62,883 nt of DNA from Curtobacterium sp. 'Ferrero' (lineage in GTDB: Bacteria; Actinomycetota; Actinomycetes; Actinomycetales; Microbacteriaceae), in NCBI RefSeq assembly GCF_002412165.1, contig NZ_NXIA01000001.1, forward strand, positions 363,995-426,877, given 5' to 3'. Positions 40,874 through 48,764 of the stretch are shown here, piece after piece. The number at the start of each line of letters is the position of its first letter. Position 1 is the first letter of the stretch. Under the pieces are notes generated by a model. The model had not been told where the DNA came from. It did no database searches and worked only from the letters and a program-made list of their open reading frames with translations. The translations under genes and the position numbers were made by a program.

Positions 40874-42316
40874 TCAGACGACGGCCGCCAGCGACCCGGT
40901 CGTGCCGGCGACCTCGCCGCCGACGCGCGCCCAGGCCCGGGCGAGCACGTCCACCGTCCGCTCCCGGTCGGCCGCGGGCATCGTGAAGGGCACGCGCAGG
41001 AACCGCTCGAACCCGCCGTCGGCGCCGAACACCCCGCCCGAGGCGAGCACGACGCCCTCGTTCCGGGCCGCGAGCACGAGCGTGCTCGACACCGGGCGGC
41101 CGAGTCCGACCCACGTCGTCAACCCGCCCGCCGGCGACGGGACGTCCCACTCCGGGAGTCGCGCACGCAACCCGCCCACGACGTCGTCGCGGGCCTGCGT
41201 CAGGTACGCACGCCGTTCCTCCAGGACGGACTCGGTGCGCGGGACGAGCTCGCGCGCGACGAGTTGGTCGAGCACGGGCGTGCCGAGGTCGCCGGTCGGC
41301 CGGGCCAGGAGCAACCGCTGGAGCAGCTCGGGCCGCGCCCGGATCCAGCCGATCCGCAGACCGCCCCAGAAGACCTTGTCGGCCGAGCCGATCATCACCA
41401 CGTCGTCGGAGGCCGCCGCGAGCGGGGTCGCCGCCGGGCCGTCGATGCGGAGCTCCCCCATCGTCTCGTCGGCGACGACGGTCGTGCCGACGGAGGCCGC
41501 GACCGACACCAGGAGGTCGCGGGCGTCCGGCGTCATCGTGGCGCCGGTGGGGTTGTGCAGGGCGGGCATGACGTACGCGACCGCCGGTACGGCGCGACGG
41601 AGGACGTGCTCGAGGACGCCGGTGTCCCATCCCCGTCGGGCGTCGACCGGCACGCCGACGAGTCGACCGCCGGCCTCACGGAACGCCTCGTGCGCGTGCG
41701 GGTACGTCGGCGACTCGACCAGCACCGCGTCCCCGCGGCGCACGAGCACCCGGGCGAGGAGCGCGATGGCGTGCTGCGCCCCGATCGTGACGATGACCTG
41801 CGACGGCGTCGTGGGGAGTCCGCGTGCGGTGTACCGGTCGGCGATCGCGGCGCGCAGGCCCGGGTCCCCGACCGTGTCGTAGCCGACCCCGGCGAGCGCC
41901 GCGGGCACGTGCCGGACGGCGCGCTCCACGGCCTCCGCGATGCCGGGTGCCGCGTGCAGGGCGGCCTTGCGGAGGTCGAGGACGTCGCCGTCCACCACAC
42001 CGCCGAGGCGTTCCGGGTCCGGACGGCCGACGAGGTCGCGTGGCAGCCGGACGACGCTGCCGGACCCGCGCAGCGACACGAGGAAGCCGTCCTCGCGGAG
42101 CCGGGCGTAGGCGCCGGCGACGGTGGTGCGGGAGACGCCGAGCGCCGCCGCCAGGCCCCGTTCGGCGGGCAGGCGGGCGCCCTGGGGCACCCGGCCGTCG
42201 ATCACGAGGACGCGGAGGGCGTCGGACAGGGCCTCGTACGCGGGGGCGTCGGCGTCACCGCGCCAGTCGGTGAGGAGGGCCGCGGCGGACCGTGCACTGA
42301 GCAGGACGGGGGTCAC
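40874..42316 (-). CDS. MocR-family regulator (GntR HTH plus PLP aminotransferase domain)
   Basis: 480-residue chimeric regulator. Residues 15-85 are a GntR winged helix (ARLPAERGLAAALGVSRTTVAGAYARLREDGFL). The rest is a fold-type I aminotransferase domain with VTIGAQHAIALL, HNPTGATMTP, ADETMGEL and the PLP Lys in GSADKVFWGGLRIGW. MocR proteins sense PLP or an amino-acid adduct and usually control the adjacent gene. Here the divergent gene is a YczE-like membrane protein, the classic partner in Bacillus. The GTG at 42316 has TACCGT ending 6 nt upstream (leaderless), and an inverted repeat lies between the two genes. Confidence 0.92.
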   Translation of the reverse strand: MTPVLLSARSAAALLTDWRGDADAPAYEALSDALRVLVIDGRVPQGARLPAERGLAAALGVSRTTVAGAYARLREDGFLVSLRGSGSVVRLPRDLVGRPDPERLGGVVDGDVLDLRKAALHAAPGIAEAVERAVRHVPAALAGVGYDTVGDPGLRAAIADRYTARGLPTTPSQVIVTIGAQHAIALLARVLVRRGDAVLVESPTYPHAHEAFREAGGRLVGVPVDARRGWDTGVLEHVLRRAVPAVAYVMPALHNPTGATMTPDARDLLVSVAASVGTTVVADETMGELRIDGPAATPLAAASDDVVMIGSADKVFWGGLRIGWIRARPELLQRLLLARPTGDLGTPVLDQLVARELVPRTESVLEERRAYLTQARDDVVGGLRARLPEWDVPSPAGGLTTWVGLGRPVSSTLVLAARNEGVVLASGGVFGADGGFERFLRVPFTMPAADRERTVDVLARAWARVGGEVAGTTGSLAAVV

Positions 42317-42332
42317 GGGTCCACGGTAGCGC

Positions 42333-42359
42333 GATTGGCCCTCGACGTGCAGGCCAATC
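42333..42359. promoter_or_regulatory. MocR operator
   Basis: GATTGGCC (42333-42340) and GGCCAATC (42352-42359) form a perfect inverted repeat with an 11-nt spacer in the 60-bp gap between the mocR and yczE-like starts. It abuts the mocR -10 TACCGT (42328-42323, minus strand). This position suits divergent control of both genes. Confidence 0.8.
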
Positions 42360-42376
42360 CGTCCCACCATCGGAGG

Positions 42377-43036
42377 GTGTCCCGCTCCCCTGCACTCGTC
42401 CTCCGCTTCGCCCAGCTGTTCGTCGGCCTGTTCCTGTACGGCGCCTCGACCGCACTCCAGGTCCGCGCCGTGGTGGGCGTCGCCTCGTGGACGGTCCTCA
42501 CCGAGGGCCTCGAGCACGTCGTGCCGTGGTCGTTCGGGGTCATCACCGTGGTGTCGAGCGGGGTGATCCTGCTCCTCTGGATCCCGCTCCGGCAGAAGCC
42601 GGGCATCGGGACGCTCCTCAACGCCCTCGCGATCGGGCCGTCCGCGGACCTGGTGCTGTGGCTCGTCCCCGCACCGGACGGACTGCCCGCCCGCCTCGGC
42701 CTGTTCGTCGGTGGACTCGTCCTGCTGGCGGTGGCGACGGCGCTGTACATCGGTGCCGGGTTCGGGACGGGGGCGCGCGACGGGTTGATGGTCGGCGTCT
42801 CGCAGCGCTTCGGGTGGCCGATCTGGGTGGCCAGGACCGTCATCGAGGTGACCGTCGTCGTGGTGGGCTGGCTGCTCGGTGGCGACGTGGGGGCCGGGAC
42901 CGTCCTCGCCGCGTTCGTGATCGGCCCGATGGTGCAGCCGCTGCTGCCGGTGTTCCGCCGGTTCCCGTGGAGCCCCGAGCGGGTCGCCGTCACCACCCCG
43001 TCGACGCCCGGGCCCACGACCCGGGTCGCTTCCTGA
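42377..43036 (+). CDS. YczE-like membrane protein
   Basis: 219-residue membrane protein with about five hydrophobic segments. It begins RFAQLFVGLFLYGASTALQV, as in the Bacillus YczE/YitT-like family, and contains the family stretch GIGTLLNALAIGP and GFGTGARDGLMVG. The GTG at 42377 follows CGGAGG, a ribosome-binding site. YczE proteins occur repeatedly beside MocR regulators; transport of an amino-acid or vitamin B6-related compound has been proposed, not shown. The C-terminus is hydrophilic and Thr/Pro-rich. Confidence 0.85.
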   Translation: MSRSPALVLRFAQLFVGLFLYGASTALQVRAVVGVASWTVLTEGLEHVVPWSFGVITVVSSGVILLLWIPLRQKPGIGTLLNALAIGPSADLVLWLVPAPDGLPARLGLFVGGLVLLAVATALYIGAGFGTGARDGLMVGVSQRFGWPIWVARTVIEVTVVVVGWLLGGDVGAGTVLAAFVIGPMVQPLLPVFRRFPWSPERVAVTTPSTPGPTTRVAS

Positions 43037-43044
43037 TCCGACCC

Positions 43045-43098
43045 TTGCACCCGCCCGGAATCGCGATGTATCGTGTTCGCACCAGACGCGATACATCG
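43045..43098 (+). promoter_or_regulatory. Promoter with PadR operators
   Basis: TTGCAC (43045-43050), an 18-nt spacer and TATCGT (43069-43074) form a promoter. CGATGTATCG (43064-43073) overlaps the -10, and its inverted copy CGATACATCG lies at 43089-43098. ATGTAT/ATACAT half-sites are what PadR-family proteins bind, and a PadR gene ends this operon, so autorepression is very likely. Confidence 0.85.
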
Positions 43099-43116
43099 CG
43101 AGTTCGAGGAGGCAAC

Positions 43117-43965
43117 ATGGCGCAGGAGAAGTGGCTCGTCGAGGAGCCCAAGGTCATCGACACCGGGATCGTCCGACGCCTGCGCGTCGGACTCGTCGGT
43201 GGACAGGTCGACGTCGTCGCCCACGACGAGCCGACCGCCCGGGTGGAGGTGCACAGTGTCTCCGGCAAGCCCCTCATGGTCGAGGTGGACGGCGACACCC
43301 TCACCGTCGACCACCCGCAGATCCGCTGGGACGACCCGATCGGGTTCCTCAAGTCCTTCCGCGGTCGGGCCCAGGCGGACGTCAGCATCCTCGTGCCGCG
43401 CGACGCCCCGTTGACGCTCGGCGTCGTGTCCGCGGGCTCGCTGCTCTCCGGCACGAACCGCGGTGCGACGCTCCACACGGTGTCGGGCGACGTGGTCGTC
43501 GACGGCGTCGCGGGCGACGTCACGGTCAACGCCGTGTCGGGCACCACGACGGTCCGGGAGCTCGACGGCGCGCTCACGGTGCACACCGTGTCCGGGGACG
43601 TCGTGGCGACCGGGGCGATCCCGCGCTTCCAGGCCGACGGCGTGAACGCCGACGTCGTGCTCGACCTGCACGGCACGCCCGACTCCGCCCGGGTCAACAC
43701 CGTGTCGGGCTCGGTCAGCGTCCGGCTCGAGGACGGCGTGCCCTACCGCTGCACGGTGTCGACCGCCTCCGGCAAGCTCCAGTTCGACGACTCGGAGATC
43801 CGCGGCGTGCGCGGCTCCTACGTCAAGCAGGGCGGCGAGCTGTCCGGGCAGTGGCTCGACCTCAAGGTGAACTCCGTCTCGGGCGACATCGCGGTGCTGC
43901 ACGCGCCGCCCGTCGCCGACGGGTCCGCCGCCACCTCGACGACCGACGGCGAGGTGCCCGCATGA
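43117..43965 (+). CDS. DUF4097 beta-strand repeat protein
   Basis: 282-residue protein of the DUF4097 family (adhesin-like beta-helix of unknown role). Short repeats with the pattern VxTVSGDVxV recur: LHTVSGDVVVDGV, VNAVSGTTTV, VHTVSGDVVATG, VNTVSGSVSV and VNSVSGDIAV. No signal peptide is present, so it is probably cytoplasmic or membrane-associated. The ATG follows CGAGGAGGCAAC, a strong ribosome-binding site. The stop overlaps the PadR start as ATGA, so the two are coupled. DUF4097 proteins often sit beside PadR regulators and envelope-stress genes. Confidence 0.92.
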   Translation: MAQEKWLVEEPKVIDTGIVRRLRVGLVGGQVDVVAHDEPTARVEVHSVSGKPLMVEVDGDTLTVDHPQIRWDDPIGFLKSFRGRAQADVSILVPRDAPLTLGVVSAGSLLSGTNRGATLHTVSGDVVVDGVAGDVTVNAVSGTTTVRELDGALTVHTVSGDVVATGAIPRFQADGVNADVVLDLHGTPDSARVNTVSGSVSVRLEDGVPYRCTVSTASGKLQFDDSEIRGVRGSYVKQGGELSGQWLDLKVNSVSGDIAVLHAPPVADGSAATSTTDGEVPA

Positions 43966-44543
43966 GCCCCGTCTTCGCGCACGGCCACCTGCGCCTCTAC
44001 CTGCTCGTCCTGCTGGCCGACCACCCGATGCACGGGTACGAGGTCATCACCGCGCTCGGCGACCGCTTCGGCGGCACCTACGTCCCGAGCGCCGGCACCG
44101 TGTACCCCCGCTTGGCGAAGCTCCAGGAGGAGGGTCTCGTGACCGGGACGCCCGACGGCCGGAAGACCGTCTACGCCATCACCGACGCCGGTCGTGCCGA
44201 GCTCGACGCCCGGTCAGCCGAGGTCGCCGCGCTCGAGGACGGCGTGACCGACTCGGTGAAGTCCCTCGCCGACGGCGTCCGTGCCTCGGTGGGCGAGGCG
44301 ATGCGGTCCCTCCGCGCCGACCTCGCGGCGAGCACCCAGGCCCCGCGCGGTCAGACGGCCGACGAGCCGGTCGACGTCCCGACCGCCGGTGCCAGCGCTC
44401 TCCGCGAGGTCGAGATGGTCCTGTCGTCGTTCCGGCAGCAGGTCCGTGCGGACCTCCGCCGCCAGGCGACGCGGGGCACGCTCACGGGCGACACCGTGTC
44501 GCGGCTGCGCGACGGCCTCGAGGCGCTGCGCAAGTCGCTCTGA
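43962..44543 (+). CDS. PadR-family transcriptional regulator
   Basis: 193-residue PadR regulator. The winged helix runs YLLVLLADHPMHGYEVITALGDRFGGTYVPSAGTVYPRLAKLQEEGLV, followed by the wing DGRKTVYAITDAG. A long helical C-terminal region (about residues 85-193) for dimerisation is longer than in subfamily 2. The ATG overlaps the DUF4097 stop by 4 nt. The operon promoter carries paired ATGTAT/ATACAT boxes, the expected PadR site. The inducing signal is unknown. Confidence 0.93.
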   Translation: MSPVFAHGHLRLYLLVLLADHPMHGYEVITALGDRFGGTYVPSAGTVYPRLAKLQEEGLVTGTPDGRKTVYAITDAGRAELDARSAEVAALEDGVTDSVKSLADGVRASVGEAMRSLRADLAASTQAPRGQTADEPVDVPTAGASALREVEMVLSSFRQQVRADLRRQATRGTLTGDTVSRLRDGLEALRKSL

Positions 44544-44548
44544 ACCGA

Positions 44549-44577
44549 GCGCGGCGGTGCGGGCGCACGCCGCGCCT
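44549..44577. terminator. GC hairpin after padR
   Basis: GCGCGGCGGTGCG pairs with GCGCACGCCGCGC (one mismatch or bulge) directly after the padR stop. It probably ends the DUF4097-padR transcript and stands immediately before the 66-bp element. Confidence 0.55.
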
Positions 44578-44601
44578 CCCGGTCGGCGGGTGGTCCCCGC
44601 C

Positions 44602-44667
44602 CCGGAACCTGGTTCCGGACACCGCACCGTGCTTGTTCGCGGTGTCGTGTCCGGAACCTGGTTCCGG
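44602..44667. repeat. 66-bp nested palindromic element, copy 2
   Basis: Perfect 21-nt arms at 44602-44622 and 44647-44667 flank a 24-nt spacer (44623-44646). Each arm contains GGAACCTGGTTCC. Lengths and layout are identical to the copy at 7213-7278, and the spacers share a TTCGCGGTG stretch at the same position. It lies in a convergent intergenic region and its right end overlaps the start of the next hairpin. Confidence 0.85.
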
Positions 44668-44708
44668 ACGGGAGGCACGGGGCACGACCGCCCCGTGCCT
44701 CCCGTCCG
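44665..44708. terminator. CGGACGGGAGGC hairpin terminator
   Basis: 18-nt perfect arms, CGGACGGGAGGCACGGGG (44665-44682) and its complement (44691-44708), enclose an 8-nt loop. It sits one base before the stop of the convergent TipAL-type gene and shares CGG with the end of the 66-bp element. Bidirectional termination is likely. Confidence 0.85.
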
Positions 44709-45515
44709 TCACGCGGTCGCCGTCGGGTCGACGCCACCCGCGTCGGCGAGCGCGTGCATCGCGTCGCGCAGCGCGCGCGACGCTCCCGCCCCCGCCCACT
44801 CGTAGGCGTGCGTGAACCGCTCGTCCTGCACGTACATGTCGGCGAGCGTGCGGAAGCGGTCGGCGTCGATCCCCGGGCCCGGCGCGTGCCGGAGCCAGTC
44901 CAGCTGTCGTCGCGCGAGGGCCGTGCCCGCCTCGGAACCGGGACCGTCACCGGAGGCGGCGAGCGCCGCGGCGTCCCGTGCGACGGCACGCTGTTCGTCC
45001 TGGAAGGCGGTCTTGGCGGCGGCGTCCTGCGACGACCACCAGTCCTGTCCGCGCTGCCATGCGTCGGCGCCCCAGCGTTCCTCGACCTCCTGCCGGAAGC
45101 GGGTCTGGTCGAACCCGTCGAAGGTGTCCTGTGCGTTCATGTCGTCTCCTCGTCCGATCCTCGTGATGGTGGTGCGCACTGCCGCGAGCTGCCGCGCGAT
45201 GCGGTCGCGCTCGGCCTCGAGCCACTCGACGTGCGCTGTGAGGGCCGCCACGTCGTCCTGTTCCCCGTCGAGCACCCGTCCGATCTCCGCGAGCCCCAGC
45301 CCGAGCCCGCGGAGCAGCAGGATGCGCTGGAGCCGCACGAGCGCGCGGTCGTCGTAGCGACGCAGCCCACCGGCACCGGTCGCCGTGGCCGGTAGCAGCC
45401 CGACCGCGTCGTAGTGACGGAGGGTGCGACTGCTCACCCCGGCGGAGCGTGCGACGTCGGCGATCGTGTGCGGCGCTTTCGCAGCCGCATCCGACGAGTC
45501 TGTCCAGTCCCTCAT
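44709..45515 (-). CDS. TipAL-type MerR-family regulator
   Basis: 268-residue regulator. The MerR DNA-binding domain is HTIADVARSAGVSSRTLRHYDAVGLL (about residues 15-40), followed by the dimerisation coiled coil LTAHVEWLEAERDRIARQLAAV. The C-terminal half, from QDTFDGFDQTRFRQEVEERWG to EWAGAGASRALRDAMHALAD, is a TipAS-like domain, which in Streptomyces binds thiopeptides and other cyclic drugs covalently or tightly. The ATG at 45515 lies 7 nt after the -10, so the mRNA is leaderless. The promoter has the 19-bp spacer and dyad of MerR-activated promoters, so it should activate itself on ligand binding. Confidence 0.92.
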   Translation of the reverse strand: MRDWTDSSDAAAKAPHTIADVARSAGVSSRTLRHYDAVGLLPATATGAGGLRRYDDRALVRLQRILLLRGLGLGLAEIGRVLDGEQDDVAALTAHVEWLEAERDRIARQLAAVRTTITRIGRGDDMNAQDTFDGFDQTRFRQEVEERWGADAWQRGQDWWSSQDAAAKTAFQDEQRAVARDAAALAASGDGPGSEAGTALARRQLDWLRHAPGPGIDADRFRTLADMYVQDERFTHAYEWAGAGASRALRDAMHALADAGGVDPTATA

Positions 45516-45522
45516 GTCCACC

Positions 45523-45553
45523 ACGCTAGAGGTTGACGCGGCGTCAACCGCAA
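45523..45553 (-). promoter_or_regulatory. MerR-type promoter with 19-bp spacer and dyad
   Basis: On the minus strand TTGCGG (-35, 45553-45548), a 19-nt spacer and TAGCGT (-10, 45528-45523). The palindrome GGTTGACGCCGCGTCAACC (45549-45531) fills the spacer. An overlong spacer with a central dyad is the hallmark of promoters untwisted by MerR proteins. Confidence 0.88.
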
Positions 45554-45618
45554 GGCCCGTCATCCGTGACGTTGCGCAGGATCGCGCCGGTGCGGGAATA
45601 CGTGGACGGCGTCCCGTG

Positions 45619-45646
45619 TTGACTCGCGGTCCGTTTCGAGTAGGTT
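45619..45646 (+). promoter_or_regulatory. Promoter of KimA-like permease
   Basis: TTGACT (45619-45624), a 16-nt spacer and TAGGTT (45641-45646) make a near-consensus promoter. Only 8 nt separate the -10 from the GTG start, so translation should begin at or next to the mRNA 5' end. No ydaO/kimA-type c-di-AMP riboswitch can fit in this gap. Confidence 0.75.
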
Positions 45647-45654
45647 GGCCCGTC

Positions 45655-47886
45655 GTGACGAACGAGATCCGGTCGCTGAAGTCGCGATTGATCGGGGATC
45701 CCCTCCCCTCCGAGAAACTCGAGGGGCAGCTCCTCCCGAAGCACCTGGCGCTGCCGATCTTCGCGAGCGACCCACTGTCGTCCGTGGCCTACGCGCCGCA
45801 GGAGCTCCTCATGATCCTGCTGCTCGGCGGGATGGCGTTCCTGACCTTCGCTCCGTGGGTGGCCGCGCTCGTCGTCCTGCTGCTGGTCGTCGTCGTCGCG
45901 AGCTACCGGCAGCTCATCAAGGCTTACCCCTCGGGCGGCGGCGACTACGAGGTCGCGCACCGCAACCTGGGCGAGAAGGCCGGCCTCGTCGTCGCCAGCG
46001 CCCTCCTCGTCGACTACGTCATGACGGTCGCCGTGTCCGTCGCGTCCGGCGTCGACAACATCATCTCGGCGCTGCCAGAGCTCAACCCCTTCCGGGTCGA
46101 GCTCGCACTGCTGTTCGTCGTGGTCCTCGCCGCGGTGAACCTCCGCGGCGTGCGGGAGTCGAGCAAGGCCTTCGCCATCCCGACGTACCTGTTCGTGGCC
46201 TCCGTGCTGCTCATGGTCGTCACCGGGCTGTTCCGGATCGCGGTCGGGAACGCGCCCGTGGCCGAGTCCGCCGCGTACACGGTGCAGAACGTCGACCACA
46301 CGACCCAGGCCGCGTTCGTCCTCCTGCTGCTCCGGGCCTTCGCGTCCGGCTGCTCGGCGTTGACCGGCGTCGAGGCGATCGCGAACGGCGTGCAGGCGTT
46401 CCGGCGCCCGAAGGTGAAGAACGCGCAGAAGACCCTCGTCTACATGGGGTCGATCGCGATCGTGCTGTTCATCGGGCTCATCACGCTCGCCCTCGTGGCC
46501 CGGGTGCACTACGCCGAGAGCGCGTGCGACCTGCAGGGGTTCGCGGACTGCGCCACCACCCCGCAGCGCTCGCTCATCGCACAGATCGCCGCCGCGACCT
46601 TCGGCAACGACTCGGTCCTGTTCTTCGTCGTCCAGGCCACCACCGCGGCCGTCCTGCTCCTCGCCGCGAACACCGCGTTCAACGGCTTCCCCCTGCTCGG
46701 CTCGATCCTCGCCCGCGACTCCTACGCCCCGAAGGCGCTGTCGACCCGCGGCGACCGGCTCATCTACTCCAACGGCGTGATCGTGCTGGCCCTCGTCGCC
46801 GCCGCACTGCTCGTGCTCTACCGGGCGAACGTCACGAACCTCATCCAGCTCTACATCATCGGCGTGTTCGTCTCGTTCACCCTCGGGCAGACCGGCATGG
46901 TCGTGCACTGGACCCGCCTGCTGCGCGAGGACCGGGCGGGCACGGCCACCGAACCGGTGAACCGCGGGCAGGTGATCCGGTCGCGGCTCATCAACACGAT
47001 CGGCGCGAGCTTCACCTTCGTGGTGCTCGTCATCGTCACCATCACGAAGTTCACGCACGGCGCCTGGCTCGTGTTCGTGATCATGCCGGTGCTGTTCGTC
47101 CTGATGCTCGGCGTGAACCGCTACTACCGTGACGTCTCGCACGAGATCGAGGCCGACGAGGAGACCGAGTTCGGCGCGTCCGGCGACCACGCGATCGTGC
47201 TCGTCAACAAGCTGCAGAAGCCGGTGCTCAAGGCGCTCGACTACGCCATCGCCGCCAAGCACGCCAGCTTCGAGGCCGTGCACGTCGCGATCGACGACGC
47301 CGAGTCCGCCCGGCTGCGCGAGCAGTGGGCGGCGCATGGCATCGAGGTCCCGCTGACCATCGTGCCGAGTCCGTACCGCGACATCTCGATGCCGCTCATC
47401 AAGTACATCAAGGCCCACCGCGCCGAGCACGGGTCCGAGGTCGTGACCGTGTACACGCCGGTGTTCGTGGTCGGGCACTGGTGGGAGAACCTGCTCCACA
47501 ACCACCGTGGCCGTCGGATCCGCAAGAAGCTCCTGCTCGTGCACGGTGTCACGGTCGCCCTCGTGCCGTGGCTGCTCGACTCGTCGGAGCTCCTCTACGG
47601 CCGCCGCTCCCGGCCGCTCCCCGGGCAGGAGCGCCGCGGCGAACCCGTCCGTCCGCAGCTCCGCCGGTCCCCGCACGGGGTGTTCCGGTCCGACGACGCC
47701 GAGGACCGCGCCCGCCGTTCGACCGAGCGGAACAGCCTGCAGGTCCCGCGGGACGCCCAGCAGCCCCGACGCGCGACCCGGCCCGCCGGTCCCGCCGAGG
47801 GCGTCGACCCGGCGCTCTGCACGGGCGAGGTCCGCACCCTCGTCGCGTCCCCGCCGACCGTCCGCTCCCCCACGTCGAACGAGTGA
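45655..47886 (+). CDS. APC-superfamily permease, KimA-like
   Basis: 743-residue permease. The opening (LIGDPLPSEKLEGQLLPKHLALPIFASDPLSSVAYAPQE) is strongly reminiscent of Bacillus KimA/YdaO, a proton-coupled potassium importer of the APC superfamily. About 12 membrane segments occupy residues 40-500. The cytosolic part (about 510-660) has a USP-like alpha/beta pattern (HAIVLVNKLQKPVLKALDYAIA, VHVAIDD). The last 80 residues are Arg/Pro-rich and disordered. Older databases call such proteins amino-acid permeases. Potassium transport is inferred from the KimA resemblance. The GTG at 45655 is fixed by a good promoter 8 nt upstream. Confidence 0.85.
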   Translation: MTNEIRSLKSRLIGDPLPSEKLEGQLLPKHLALPIFASDPLSSVAYAPQELLMILLLGGMAFLTFAPWVAALVVLLLVVVVASYRQLIKAYPSGGGDYEVAHRNLGEKAGLVVASALLVDYVMTVAVSVASGVDNIISALPELNPFRVELALLFVVVLAAVNLRGVRESSKAFAIPTYLFVASVLLMVVTGLFRIAVGNAPVAESAAYTVQNVDHTTQAAFVLLLLRAFASGCSALTGVEAIANGVQAFRRPKVKNAQKTLVYMGSIAIVLFIGLITLALVARVHYAESACDLQGFADCATTPQRSLIAQIAAATFGNDSVLFFVVQATTAAVLLLAANTAFNGFPLLGSILARDSYAPKALSTRGDRLIYSNGVIVLALVAAALLVLYRANVTNLIQLYIIGVFVSFTLGQTGMVVHWTRLLREDRAGTATEPVNRGQVIRSRLINTIGASFTFVVLVIVTITKFTHGAWLVFVIMPVLFVLMLGVNRYYRDVSHEIEADEETEFGASGDHAIVLVNKLQKPVLKALDYAIAAKHASFEAVHVAIDDAESARLREQWAAHGIEVPLTIVPSPYRDISMPLIKYIKAHRAEHGSEVVTVYTPVFVVGHWWENLLHNHRGRRIRKKLLLVHGVTVALVPWLLDSSELLYGRRSRPLPGQERRGEPVRPQLRRSPHGVFRSDDAEDRARRSTERNSLQVPRDAQQPRRATRPAGPAEGVDPALCTGEVRTLVASPPTVRSPTSNE

Positions 47887-47930
47887 CGGCGGTGCACGCG
47901 TGAGGGTGGCCGGTCGTACGATGTGAGGCC

Positions 47931-48692
47931 ATGTCCATGAGCCCTGCAGACCTCCGCGCCTTCGCGACGTTCGACGCGCACGGCGGCAAGGTGTCGAAGC
48001 GCGTCGAGGTCCTCGACCACGAACCGACCGCCGGCGGTCCCCACGAGGGCCTCGTCGCCGTCCGGGGCGAACACCCGCTCGGCGCGCTCGACGAGCGGGC
48101 CGCCGACGAGTCCGGTCCGCTGTCGCGCGGCGAGCCCGTCGTCGGCTGGGTCGACCCCGCCACGCTCCGCGACTGGTACCGACCCGACCGCGTCGTCGTC
48201 AGTCGGCTCGAGGCGCGGCGCTCCGGCATCGTCCCCGGCACGTACGCCGACTCCCGCGGGCGCGGCCGCGTCCGCATCGACGGCCAGGAGGCCCTGCTCG
48301 GCCCCGACGGTCGGCCCGCGTTCCGCGCGCTGGCCGGTCCCGACGACGCCCCGGTGGTCGACGTGCCGTTGCCGACCGACCAGGCCGTCCGGCTGGTCCG
48401 GGTCGCCGCCGTGCACGACGGCCTCGAGATCGTCACGACGCCGGCCTCGCCGTACCTGTCCCCCGGCGTCCACCGGTCGTACGCCGACGACGTCCCCGGC
48501 CTGCCACCCCGGGCGTCGACCGGTCGCGTCCGTGTCGCCGCGTCGGTGCTCCTCGACGGCACGCTGCACGAGGTGGACCGGATCGACGAGCGCGCCGCGA
48601 CGATGTGGGTCCACCGCGACGGCGCCGTCGTGCCGATCGCGCTGCGCGCCGTCGGCCCCGACCTCGTCCGGTACCGGTCCACCCCCGCCTGA
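47931..48692 (+). CDS. Hypothetical protein, 253 residues
   Basis: I do not recognise this protein. It is soluble and acidic/Arg-mixed with regular beta-type stretches (RVEVLDHEP, EPVVGWVDPATL, GRVRVAASVLLDG), which suggests a beta-rich fold. There is no signal peptide. A TACGAT hexamer ends 8 nt before ATG 47931; ATG 47937 is an alternative start. Third-position GC is high and even, so it is a real gene. Neighbours (KimA-like permease, DUF3072 protein) give no functional hint. Confidence 0.8.
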   Translation: MSMSPADLRAFATFDAHGGKVSKRVEVLDHEPTAGGPHEGLVAVRGEHPLGALDERAADESGPLSRGEPVVGWVDPATLRDWYRPDRVVVSRLEARRSGIVPGTYADSRGRGRVRIDGQEALLGPDGRPAFRALAGPDDAPVVDVPLPTDQAVRLVRVAAVHDGLEIVTTPASPYLSPGVHRSYADDVPGLPPRASTGRVRVAASVLLDGTLHEVDRIDERAATMWVHRDGAVVPIALRAVGPDLVRYRSTPA

Positions 48693-48764
48693 CGCGGCGG
48701 CCCGCACCGTCCGGGGGACGCACCGCTGGGGTGGTCGTCGGGGGTACGGCGTAGCGTCCGCCCC

